A stretch of 36,223 nucleotides of DNA from Actinomycetes bacterium (GTDB lineage Bacteria; Actinomycetota; UBA4738; HRBIN12), in assembly GCA_025351565.1 (NCBI GenBank), contig JANXVR010000174.1, positions 1 through 36,223 on the forward strand. Direction: 5' to 3'. The notes under the pieces were generated by a model, which was not told where the DNA came from, ran no database searches, and saw only the letters and a list, made by a program, of their open reading frames with translations. Made by a program: the position numbers and the translations under genes. This document shows, piece by piece, positions 18,558 to 26,929 of this stretch (position 1 is its first letter; every line of letters starts with the position of its first letter).

Positions 18558-19612
18558 CCCAAGCCGCCGCGCGCGATGAAGTCGGCGTAGTAGAGCCCGA
18601 GCCCCATGCCGACGCAGAGTCCCGCCACGATCCAGAACCGAACGATGACGGTGAACTCGGGCCACCCCGCCAATTCGAAATGGTGATGGATCGGAGACAT
18701 CCGGAATATCCGCCTGTGGAAGCCACGGAAGGAGATGACCTGGAGGATCACCGATGCCGTCTCGATCACGAAGAGCCCGCAGAGGATCACCAAGAGCAGC
18801 TCCGTGTTCGTGGTGATGGCGAGCGCCCCGAACAGTCCGCCGAGTGCCAGGGCGCCCGTGTCTCCCATGAATATCCGCGCGGGCGCGGCGTTCCACCACA
18901 GGAAGCCCGTGGCCGCGCCCATCATCGCCGCCGCCACCACGGCGGCGTCCAGCATCGCGCGTCCCTGGACCGAGTAGCAGGCATGCAGGACCGGAACGCC
19001 GCAGGCGTGCCGGAACTGCCAGAAGCCGATGAATACGTACGCCGCGAGCACCATGATCGACGAACCCGACGCCAACCCGTCAAGCCCGTCGGTGAGATTT
19101 ACCGCATTGGACGACGCGGTGAGGATCACGAATGCCCAGGCATAGAACAAGAACCCGAGCCGGATCCCAGTGTCGCGGATGAACGACACATCCGTGGTGG
19201 TGCCCGTATGGCCCGCAACGTGCACCACCATGACCGCGAACACCACGGACACCAGGGCGGTTCCCAGGAACTTCTGCGCCTTGGACAATCCGAGCGACCG
19301 ACGATGGCGCACCTTGATGAAATCGTCCAGGAACCCGACCAGGCCGAACCCGATCGCCGCCAGGACCAGCGACACACCAGTGGTCGAGAACCCGCCGAAG
19401 GTGAACCGCGAGGCCACGTACCCGAACACGAGCCCCACCAGCATGACGGTCCCGCCCATGGTCGGCGTCCCCATCTTCTCGAAGTGGGTGTGCGGTCCAT
19501 CCTCGCGGATCCGTTGACCCCAACCCCACAGGCGGAACGCGCGGATCGCGATGGGGGTCCCGAGGAGCGTGACCGAAAGCCCGACCCCTGCCGCCACCAG
19601 GATCGAGATCAT
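18554..19612 (-). CDS. mraY: Phospho-N-acetylmuramoyl-pentapeptide transferase
   Basis: KMGTPTMGGTVMLVGLV...VGFLDDFIKVRHRRSLGLSKAQKFLGT...NLTDGLDGLASG...MGDTGALALGG...MSPIHHHFELAGW. Confidence 0.97.
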   Translation of the reverse strand: MISILVAAGVGLSVTLLGTPIAIRAFRLWGWGQRIREDGPHTHFEKMGTPTMGGTVMLVGLVFGYVASRFTFGGFSTTGVSLVLAAIGFGLVGFLDDFIKVRHRRSLGLSKAQKFLGTALVSVVFAVMVVHVAGHTGTTTDVSFIRDTGIRLGFLFYAWAFVILTASSNAVNLTDGLDGLASGSSIMVLAAYVFIGFWQFRHACGVPVLHACYSVQGRAMLDAAVVAAAMMGAATGFLWWNAAPARIFMGDTGALALGGLFGALAITTNTELLLVILCGLFVIETASVILQVISFRGFHRRIFRMSPIHHHFELAGWPEFTVIVRFWIVAGLCVGMGLGLYYADFIARGGLG

Positions 19613-20970
19613 CGGAGTGCCTCCGCAAGCTTCTCCAGGCCCGCAACGCGCGAGGCTTTGAACAACACGACATCGCCCGGGCGTGCGTGCGCACCTACGT
19701 CGGCCAGGACGTCGGCGCCCTCGTCGTAGCTCGCGACGTTCTCGGGCTCCACGCCCTCCCTGAGACCGGCCACCGCGATCGGGTACGCGGCCGGACCAAC
19801 GGTGATGAGCCGGTCCACCCTGACCCGGGCGGCGAGCTCGCCGATCCGTTCGTGTTCGGCCATGGCAAGCGAACCCAACTCAGCCATGGGACCGAGGACC
19901 GCGATGAGCTTGGCGTCTCCGGCGATCCAGCGCGCGGCCTTGATGGCAGCCGCCACCGATTCGGGATTGGCGTTGTAGGCGTCGTTCACCACGCGGATGC
20001 CGCCGGGAGTGGTGAACGTCTCCATCCGCCAATGCGAGATACGGGCATCGGCGAGCGCGTCCGCGGCGGCGGCGAGCGGGACGTCCATCTCGTTCCCGAC
20101 CGCGATCGCCGCCAAGGCGTTCGTGACCATGTGTTCCCCGGGCACGGACAGGCGCACCTGGGCATCGTCCACGCCCGCGGAAACCATGAATCGCGCGCAC
20201 CCGTCGCCGTCCAAACTGACATCCACCGCGCGAACATCCGCGGATGCGGTGAGCCCGAAGGTGACAACCCTGCCCGCACATCGGTCGCGATAGCCGGACA
20301 CCACCTTGTCGTCCGCGAGCAGGATCGCGACCCCATCGGCGTCCAGGGCCTCCACGGGTTCGGCCGAGGCTTCGACGATGGCATCCCACGATCCGAAGAT
20401 CTCGATGTGCGCCATACCGATGTTCGTCACGACAACGATCGTGGGGCGAGCGATCGCGCAGAGCTCCGACACATCCCCCTTGTGGCGGGCGCCCAGCTCC
20501 GCCACCACGACCTGCGTCTCAGGTGGCGCGGACAGGAGCGTCACGGGGAGCCCGACCTCGTTGTTGAAGGAGCCGGAGCTGGCGTGGGTGCGCAGCGCTG
20601 TGGACAGGACCGCCGCCGCGAGGTCCTTCGTGGTGGTCTTGCCGTTCGCACCGGTGATGGCGATCACGGTGGCGTCCATCCGCAGACGTTCGTCCGAGGC
20701 CAGCCGCGTCAGCGCCTCCCCCGTGGACCGGACGAACACCGCCGGCCCTTGGATGGTGGTGCCGTCCCTGCCCAGGACGCCTGCCGCTCCGCCGGCCAGG
20801 GCATCCGCGACGAACTTGGCACCGTCCGTCCGCTCGCCCGGGAGCGCGACGAACAGGGCACCCGGTGTCACGTATCGGGAGTCCGTCGTCACCGAGGTGA
20901 CCTCGACATCCTCACCGATGAGCATGCCGTCCACCGCCCGCGCCACATCGCTCATCCGCCGCGGTCTCAT
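19609..20970 (-). CDS. murF: UDP-N-acetylmuramoyl-tripeptide--D-alanyl-D-alanine ligase
   Basis: VTTDSRYVTPGALFVALPGERTDGAKFVADAL...AITGANGKTTTKDLAAAVLS...VVNDAYNANPESVAAAIKA. Confidence 0.96.
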   Translation of the reverse strand: MRPRRMSDVARAVDGMLIGEDVEVTSVTTDSRYVTPGALFVALPGERTDGAKFVADALAGGAAGVLGRDGTTIQGPAVFVRSTGEALTRLASDERLRMDATVIAITGANGKTTTKDLAAAVLSTALRTHASSGSFNNEVGLPVTLLSAPPETQVVVAELGARHKGDVSELCAIARPTIVVVTNIGMAHIEIFGSWDAIVEASAEPVEALDADGVAILLADDKVVSGYRDRCAGRVVTFGLTASADVRAVDVSLDGDGCARFMVSAGVDDAQVRLSVPGEHMVTNALAAIAVGNEMDVPLAAAADALADARISHWRMETFTTPGGIRVVNDAYNANPESVAAAIKAARWIAGDAKLIAVLGPMAELGSLAMAEHERIGELAARVRVDRLITVGPAAYPIAVAGLREGVEPENVASYDEGADVLADVGAHARPGDVVLFKASRVAGLEKLAEALR

Positions 20971-22478
20971 GACCTCTCCCCCACGAGTTCCGCTAGTTCC
21001 GCGCGCGCGACGGCTCGATCGTCGAACGGCACCTGGAGGCCATCTACCTCCTGATAGGGCTCATGTCCCTTCCCGGCGATAACGACCGCGTCACCAGCCT
21101 CGGCTCGGCGCAGGGCGAGCCTGATGGCCGCGCGCCGGTCCACCTCGGACACGAAGTTTCCCCCGGCGGCGCCCTCCTCGATCTGCCTGATGATCGCCAG
21201 CGGATCCTCCGAACGCGGGTTGTCGCTCGTGATGACGGTGAGATCTGCACCGGCCGTGGCGGCCGCTCCCATCAGCGGTCGCTTCGCCCGGTCGCGATCT
21301 CCACCGCAACCGAACACACAGATCAGCTTCCCGGGCACCAGCGGGCGCACCGCCCTCAACACGGTCTGGATGCTATCCGGCGTGTGCGCGTAGTCCACTA
21401 CCACCAGGAATCCCTGTCCTTCGTCGACGGGCTCGACACGGCCGGGCACGCCTTCGAGCCCCGCGATACCGGCCGTGATGACGTCGTCGGCGATCCCAAG
21501 CTGCCGCGCGGCGGCCACCACCCCGAGGCAGTTCGACACGTTGAACGCCCCTCGGAGCGCGGAGCGGACCGAGAGCCCATCCGCCGCGAACGAGACTCCT
21601 TCCCCATCCACCCGGATGTCGGTGGCAACCAGGTCCGCGCCGGCCGCCGCGGTCCCGACGGTGATCACGGGGATGGTGGCAAGATCGCCGAGCTTCCGCC
21701 CATACGGATCGTCGATATTCACGACCCCGACGGCCGCGCGCCCGGGGGTGAACAGGCTCGCCTTCGCTTCGAAGTACTGCTCCATGTCCCGGTGGTAGTC
21801 CAGGTGGTCCTGCGAGAGATTCGTGAAGACCGCGACGTCCACCGCGAACCCGTCGACCCGGTGCTGCGCCAGGGCGTGTGAGGAGATCTCCATCGCCACC
21901 CCGCGAACGCCGGATGCTCGCATGCGCGCCAGCAGGCGTTGGAGGTCCGGCGCCTCAGGGGTGGTCCGGGGAAGCGGGACGGGCACGCCGTCGATGCGGG
22001 CGCCGGTGGTACCGATCACGCCGCTCGTCATCCCGGCGGCGCCGAAGACCGCCTCCATGAGGTACGTCGACGTAGTCTTCCCGTTGGTCCCGGTGATCCC
22101 GGCAAGGGTGAGCGCCTGCGCGGGGCGTCCGAAAACCTGGGCAGCCATCGGACCCATGGCCGCGCGAACGGACGGCACGACCAGCTGAGGAACATCGACG
22201 CCGTCGACGCGGCGCTCGACCACGAGGGCCAGGGCGCCGGACGCCACCGCAGCCCCGGCGAAAGCGTGGCCGTCGACCTCCTCCCCCCGGACGCAGAAGA
22301 AGATCGAGCCGGCCGCCACGTCGCGGGAATCGTAGGAGACCTCCCGGACCCCGACCCCGGGGTCGCCGAACACGACGACGCCGGGCACCGCGGTCGCGAG
22401 GTCACCAACGGTGGGGAAGGAGGGAACCACGGACCCCGAGCTTACCGTCGGCCCGCCCCCTTGGCCCGGAGGGATCAC
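20967..22478 (-). CDS. murE: UDP-N-acetylmuramoyl-L-alanyl-D-glutamate--diaminopimelate ligase
   Basis: VSYDSRDVAAGSIFFCVRGEEVDGHAFA...GITGTNGKTTSTYLMEAVF...VITSDNPRSEDPLAIIRQI; the DNPR motif suggests meso-DAP specificity. GTG start at 22478. Confidence 0.96.
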   Translation of the reverse strand: MIPPGQGGGPTVSSGSVVPSFPTVGDLATAVPGVVVFGDPGVGVREVSYDSRDVAAGSIFFCVRGEEVDGHAFAGAAVASGALALVVERRVDGVDVPQLVVPSVRAAMGPMAAQVFGRPAQALTLAGITGTNGKTTSTYLMEAVFGAAGMTSGVIGTTGARIDGVPVPLPRTTPEAPDLQRLLARMRASGVRGVAMEISSHALAQHRVDGFAVDVAVFTNLSQDHLDYHRDMEQYFEAKASLFTPGRAAVGVVNIDDPYGRKLGDLATIPVITVGTAAAGADLVATDIRVDGEGVSFAADGLSVRSALRGAFNVSNCLGVVAAARQLGIADDVITAGIAGLEGVPGRVEPVDEGQGFLVVVDYAHTPDSIQTVLRAVRPLVPGKLICVFGCGGDRDRAKRPLMGAAATAGADLTVITSDNPRSEDPLAIIRQIEEGAAGGNFVSEVDRRAAIRLALRRAEAGDAVVIAGKGHEPYQEVDGLQVPFDDRAVARAELAELVGERS

Positions 22479-24184
22479 GGGTGGAAGGCACTGGGCGGCA
22501 GCGGTACCGGCACGGCCGGCGCGATCCCCAGACGATGGATCGCGTACCGCGCCACCTGCTGGAACAGCGGTGCCGCGGCGACCCCTCCGTAGACCGTCGT
22601 CGGCCTGTCGATGATCGCTGCAACGACGACGCGCGGGGCCGACGCTGGGAGGAACCCGATGAACGAAGCCACATAGGCGTTCTGGTAGTAGCCACCCTGA
22701 GGGTCGGGTATGAGCGCCGTCCCGGTCTTCCCAGCAACCTGATACCCCGGGATCGCCGCGTTCACCCCCGTGCCGTCGGCGACGACCGAGGAGAGCATCT
22801 GCGTGAGCTCATCGGCGGTCGTCTTCGCGATAACGGGCCGCGTCGGCGAGGGCGGCGCGGGGTTGAAGACGCCGCCGGGGTCGTTCGTGCCGAGGATCAG
22901 GCGCGGCTGGACCAAGGTGCCTCCGTTGGCGACGGTGGCGTACACCGAGGCCATCTGCATCGGGGTGACGGAGATCCCTTGTCCGTAGGAGATGGTGGAA
23001 AGGCTCGTGCCCGTCCAGTCCGGCGTCGCCGGGACTTGACCTGCGGCCTCGCTCGGGAATCGGAGTCCCGTGGTGCGCCCGAACCCGAACCTGGCCAGGT
23101 AGGTCGCGAGTCCCGGGGCACCAACCTTGTCGGCCACCTCGCTGGCGCCGATGTTGCTGGACTGGGTGATGATGTCCCCGAGCGTCATCTGCTCGATCGG
23201 GTGCACGTGCGAATCGTGGATCGTGTAGGTCCCGATGGTCCGCGTCCACGGCACGCTGAAACGCTGGGACATCGAGACCCCGCCGATCTCCAGCCCCGCA
23301 GCGGCGGTGATGACCTTGTTCACTGAACCCGGCTCGAACATGTCGGTGAGCGCGCGGTTGCGGAAGAAGTTGGCGTTCGCCGTCGCGAAGGCGTTCGGGT
23401 CGAACGTCGGGTAGTTCGCCATGGCGTAGATGTCGCCGGTCCGCGGGTCCATGACGATGATCGTGCCGCCCTTCGCGTGATTGGCCTGCACGGCTTGCCG
23501 CAGGTACTCCTGCGCCTGGAACTGGATCTGGCGGTCGATCGTGGTGACGAGCGTGCTCCCGGCCACCGGAGGATCCACCACGTGGACGCCTTCAGGGATC
23601 AGCTGACCTCCAGGCGACAACTCAACCTGCTCTTGGCCGGGATGGCCCGCGAGGAGCCCTTGGAACTGGGACTCAAGGCCGGACAGACCGAGGCCGTCGA
23701 TGTTCACGAATCCCAGCGTCTGGGAGGCGAGGTTCCCGGCCGGGTACTCGCGCTTGGGCACCGGGGTCGCGAAGATCCCCGGGAGCGACAATGCCTCGAT
23801 CTTGGCCGCAACGCCCGGGTCGATCTGGCGACCCAGGTAAGCGAACGACCCGCTCCGTGTCAGCGCGGACATGAGGGTTCTGGGCTTGACCTCCAACAGC
23901 GGCGCGATCGCGCCCGCCGTGGCCACGGGATCGACGACGTAGCGGGGATCGGCGTAGATGTCGCGCGCCTGTACGGTCATCGCCAGCGGGGCGCCGTCGC
24001 GGTCCACGATCATCCCTCGGGCCGCCGGCAGGGTGATGGTATGCACGCGCTGCGCCAGCCCTTGCGCTGCGTATGCCCGCTGATCGCGCAACTGGAGCAC
24101 TCCGAGGCGCACCGTGATCCCCCCGAACGCCAAGACGAACACCACGAGAAGGATCACGAGCCGGGCGCCGGGTGGCCTCCTCAC
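22475..24184 (-). CDS. ftsI: Class B penicillin-binding protein (septal transpeptidase FtsI/PBP3 type)
   Basis: N-terminal TM; FEPGSVNKVITAAA (SxxK), TQSSN (SxN), VAGKTGTA (KTG); position between ftsL-like and murE. Confidence 0.95.
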   Translation of the reverse strand: MRRPPGARLVILLVVFVLAFGGITVRLGVLQLRDQRAYAAQGLAQRVHTITLPAARGMIVDRDGAPLAMTVQARDIYADPRYVVDPVATAGAIAPLLEVKPRTLMSALTRSGSFAYLGRQIDPGVAAKIEALSLPGIFATPVPKREYPAGNLASQTLGFVNIDGLGLSGLESQFQGLLAGHPGQEQVELSPGGQLIPEGVHVVDPPVAGSTLVTTIDRQIQFQAQEYLRQAVQANHAKGGTIIVMDPRTGDIYAMANYPTFDPNAFATANANFFRNRALTDMFEPGSVNKVITAAAGLEIGGVSMSQRFSVPWTRTIGTYTIHDSHVHPIEQMTLGDIITQSSNIGASEVADKVGAPGLATYLARFGFGRTTGLRFPSEAAGQVPATPDWTGTSLSTISYGQGISVTPMQMASVYATVANGGTLVQPRLILGTNDPGGVFNPAPPSPTRPVIAKTTADELTQMLSSVVADGTGVNAAIPGYQVAGKTGTALIPDPQGGYYQNAYVASFIGFLPASAPRVVVAAIIDRPTTVYGGVAAAPLFQQVARYAIHRLGIAPAVPVPLPPSAFHP

Positions 24185-24588
24185 GGATGCCCCACCTTTG
24201 CGGTCATCCCGGGAACCGTCAGCACGATCACGTCAGGCGGGGTCACCATGCCGCGGGCGATCGCCCATGTTTGGATGCGCCCGGGCGCGGACAGCGCCGC
24301 CAAGTGTTCCGTCAACGCGACCCTGTTCGCTTGCAGGGCACTGATGTTGTCGCGCAAGGTGCGCGCCTGGAACGCCTGCTGGGCAAGCAGAACGTTGAGC
24401 ACCACCACCCCCGTCACCAACGCGGTGACCACGGCGGCGGAGAAGAAGAGGAATCCGGGATGGAACGCGGGCCGGCGCTGACGACGGGGTTCCGGACGCG
24501 CAGCCGGCGTCGTGGGGGCGCGGCGGGGGGCCGGCGCCGGTCCACGGCTGGGAGCCGGGGCGGGAGCACTTCGTGCCGGTTCGCTCAT
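24181..24588 (-). CDS. ftsL: FtsL-like division protein
   Basis: Ala/Pro/Arg-rich cytoplasmic N-terminus, one TM ([28 protein letters not shown]), short coiled coil [24 protein letters not shown]; syntenic position between rsmH and ftsI. Confidence 0.75.
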   Translation of the reverse strand: MSEPARSAPAPAPSRGPAPAPRRAPTTPAARPEPRRQRRPAFHPGFLFFSAAVVTALVTGVVVLNVLLAQQAFQARTLRDNISALQANRVALTEHLAALSAPGRIQTWAIARGMVTPPDVIVLTVPGMTAKVGHP

Positions 24589-25451
24589 GCGGCCGCCGCC
24601 GACCGCTCTGCCACACGGAACTTCGCGCTGCGCGCTCGAGGGTTCCGGGCGACCTCTTCCCGGCTCGGCACCAACGGCTTCTTCGTCAAGGTGGCAAGGC
24701 GTTCGTCGGCGCGGAACGTCCTCTTCACGAACCCGTCTTCCAGGGAGTGGTAGCTGATCACGACGACGCGGCCGCCGGGAGCGAGGAGATCGACCGCCTG
24801 AGGCAGGGCGGCGGCGAGCTCCTCCAACTCCCGGTTGACCGCGATACGGAGCGCCTGGAAGGTGCGACGCGCGGGGTGGGGGCCCCCCGGCCGCTTCCCG
24901 ACGGCGCCCACGACGACCCCGGCCAGCTGGTCGGTCGTCTCGATACGGGCCTTATGACGATTACGAACGATGGCGGAGGCGATCCTTCGGGACTTCGGCT
25001 CTTGCCCGAACCTGAAGATCAGATCGGCCAGCTCCTTCTCCGGGAGGTCGTTGACCAGATCGGCGGCGGTGGGGCCCTCGCGGTCCATCCGCATGTCGAG
25101 CGGCGCGTCCTGCCGGTAGCCGAACCCGCGCTCGGCTGCATCGAGCTGCATCGAAGACACCCCGAGATCGAAGAGGACGCCATCCACCGGCCCCAGTGTG
25201 TCGGTCTCTTCGATCTCGGAGAAGAGGTGTTGCAACGCCCTGAACCGGTCGCCGAACCCTGCGAGTCGCCCGGTCGCGAGCGCGATGGCCACGGGGTCGC
25301 GATCGATGCCCACCACCGATCGAACCCCCGCCGACAGGAGCGCCTCCGCGTGTCCTCCGGCGCCCAGCGTCATGTCCACCACGATGCCCCGGCCTCCGAG
25401 GAACTCGGTCACCTCGGTCACCATGACGGGAAGATGCGGAGCCTCGGCCAC
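24585..25451 (-). CDS. rsmH: 16S rRNA (cytosine(1402)-N(4))-methyltransferase
   Basis: [14 protein letters not shown]...[35 protein letters not shown]...[17 protein letters not shown] start at 25451. Confidence 0.96.
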   Translation of the reverse strand: MAEAPHLPVMVTEVTEFLGGRGIVVDMTLGAGGHAEALLSAGVRSVVGIDRDPVAIALATGRLAGFGDRFRALQHLFSEIEETDTLGPVDGVLFDLGVSSMQLDAAERGFGYRQDAPLDMRMDREGPTAADLVNDLPEKELADLIFRFGQEPKSRRIASAIVRNRHKARIETTDQLAGVVVGAVGKRPGGPHPARRTFQALRIAVNRELEELAAALPQAVDLLAPGGRVVVISYHSLEDGFVKRTFRADERLATLTKKPLVPSREEVARNPRARSAKFRVAERSAAAA

Positions 25452-25564
25452 TACGCCACGTGTCCGGCAAGGAGACCCAGGCCGTAGGTCGCAAGCACGG
25501 TGAGCGCCATCATCGCGATGAGGGACAGACTCTGTCGAACTTCCTTACCAAGGTCGGGCTTCAT
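25451..25564 (-). CDS. 37-aa small single-TM protein between mraZ and rsmH (not in ORF track)
   Basis: ATG at 25564, stop TAG at 25451-25453, 38 codons: [37 protein letters not shown]. Start overlaps the mraZ stop (ATGA); stop overlaps the rsmH GTG start by 1 nt (TAGTG). Confidence 0.65.
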   Translation of the reverse strand: MKPDLGKEVRQSLSLIAMMALTVLATYGLGLLAGHVA

Positions 25565-25995
25565 CCTTGCCTCCCGGGCTCAAGGGTCCCGGCTTGATAC
25601 GCACCGCTGTAGCTCTCTTCGTAGCGGTCGTAGGCTGCCCGGTCCCAGATCTCCATGCGGTCCATCACACCGAGGACGATCACGTCCTTCGTGATGCCGA
25701 CCTCCTCGCGTAGCCGGCCGGGGATGGTGACCCGGCCTTGCGAATCGAGTTCGGCCTCGTGCGCCTTGCCGAAGAACATCCGTCCGTAGGCCCGGCCCGC
25801 AGCGTCGGAAAGGAGTGGAGACCCGACCTCGGCGGCGCGGCGATCCCACTCGGCCCTGGGGAAGACATAGAGGCAGTTGTCCTGGCCGATGGTCAGCCAA
25901 CAACCGTCGGCGAAGGCCTCGCGGAACCTCGCCGGCAGCGACACCCTGCCCTTGGGGTCGAGTACGTAGCTGTGCGTACCGAGCAAACCTGCCAC
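25561..25995 (-). CDS. mraZ: Division/cell-wall cluster transcriptional regulator MraZ
   Basis: Two SpoVT/AbrB-like repeats: LDPKGRVSLPARFREAF and LDSQGRVTIPGRLREEVG. Likely GTG start at 25995 with SD GGAGGA. Confidence 0.95.
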   Translation of the reverse strand: MAGLLGTHSYVLDPKGRVSLPARFREAFADGCWLTIGQDNCLYVFPRAEWDRRAAEVGSPLLSDAAGRAYGRMFFGKAHEAELDSQGRVTIPGRLREEVGITKDVIVLGVMDRMEIWDRAAYDRYEESYSGAYQAGTLEPGRQG

Positions 25996-26012
25996 GTCTC
26001 CTCCCCCTTCCT

Positions 26013-26084
26013 CCACTGCGAGCCACTTTTATGCCACCAACACTCCACCGCGTCAACCAGAATCGTGCCCGAACTGCTGTTCGA
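26013..26084 (-). promoter_or_regulatory. mraZ promoter region: TTGACG-N17-CATAAA, four phased GTGG boxes, LexA-like palindrome
   Basis: Minus strand: -35 TTGACG (26056-26051), 17-nt spacer, -10 CATAAA (26033-26028). GTGG copies at 26045-26048, 26034-26037, 26023-26026, 26013-26016. Palindrome ccgaactgctgttcga (+) at 26069-26084. Confidence 0.6.
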
Positions 26085-26163
26085 GACGGGCGGGAGCATG
26101 ACGAAGAACGATGTCGGCGATGGCGGACGGAGATGCGAATGCGTCAGGGCCAGCGCAGGAGTC

Positions 26164-26646
26164 TCAGACGAGGAAAGGTTCCCAGCCGGGTTCGAGCCGC
26201 CCAAGCGTGAGCCGGAATCCGTCGGTGGGAGCGAAGGGCGCTCTGGCGAGGTGGAATCCAGCCTCGCCCGGCGTGCGGTCTTCCTTCTTCGCGTTGCAGC
26301 GCCGGCACGCGGCCACCACGTTTTCCCATATATGGAGTCCGCCCCGGGACCGCGGGATCACATGGTCCAGGTTCTCCGCGGTGGTTCCGCAGTATTGGCA
26401 CACCCACCCATCACGCGCGAAGACCGCCCGCCGGGTGAGCGGCGCGTGCGCTCGATAGGGCACCCGCACGAACCGCCGCAATCGGACCACCGAGGGGGCT
26501 TCCATGACGATCCGCTCAGCGTGGAAGACCATCCCATTGGTCGCGACGACCTCGGCCTTCTCCTTGAGGATCAGGACGACCGCCCGGCGCGCGGGCACGA
26601 CCGCAAGGGGGATGTCGGTGGCATTGAGCACTAGGGCCCGTCCCAT
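26164..26646 (-). CDS. HNH endonuclease family protein
   Basis: VFARDGWVCQYCGTTAENLDHVIPRSRGGLHIWENVVAACRRCNAKKEDRTP (CxxC, DH, N, CxxC of HNH). Confidence 0.92.
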   Translation of the reverse strand: MGRALVLNATDIPLAVVPARRAVVLILKEKAEVVATNGMVFHAERIVMEAPSVVRLRRFVRVPYRAHAPLTRRAVFARDGWVCQYCGTTAENLDHVIPRSRGGLHIWENVVAACRRCNAKKEDRTPGEAGFHLARAPFAPTDGFRLTLGRLEPGWEPFLV

Positions 26647-26806
26647 CCAGTGAGTGTAGACAGGCTTCCCGCGGAAACGTTCGCCTCAGGGTGGCGCGAA
26701 CGAATCACATCGGTGTAATCTGTCCCATCGGCGGGCTGGCCCGGATGCCTGGAACCAAGCGAACAGGGGCCGCGCGGGGTGTCCTTCGGGCCGGTCCGCC
26801 GAGTTC

Positions 26807-26837
26807 ACGCGGGAACCTCCTCCCCCGGTTCCCGCGT
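26807..26837 (+). repeat. 11-bp perfect inverted repeat in the leader of the MoxR operon
   Basis: ACGCGGGAACC (26807-26817)-tcctccccc-GGTTCCCGCGT (26827-26837). Confidence 0.75.
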
Positions 26838-26929
26838 CGCAGCCCCACGTCCCCTCATCGCGGCCGCATCGGGGAGCAAGCCCCCCGTTCCCCGGGCCGT
26901 AAGATGATGACCCTGCCCTGGAGGTGATA

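Noticed and set aside
18401-21054. Long + strand ORFs of 442 and 455 aa opposite mraY/murF
   Set aside because: Extremely Arg/His/Glu/Asp-rich antisense frames of conserved minus-strand genes.
26164-26646. HNH gene as a homing endonuclease or phage-defence component
   Set aside because: Standalone short HNH proteins of this type are widespread in actinobacteria; no intron/intein boundaries and no partner defence genes are visible.
26691-26927. 78-aa + strand ORF in the moxR leader
   Set aside because: No SD, Arg/Pro-rich composition, and overlaps the hairpin structures; more likely non-coding leader.
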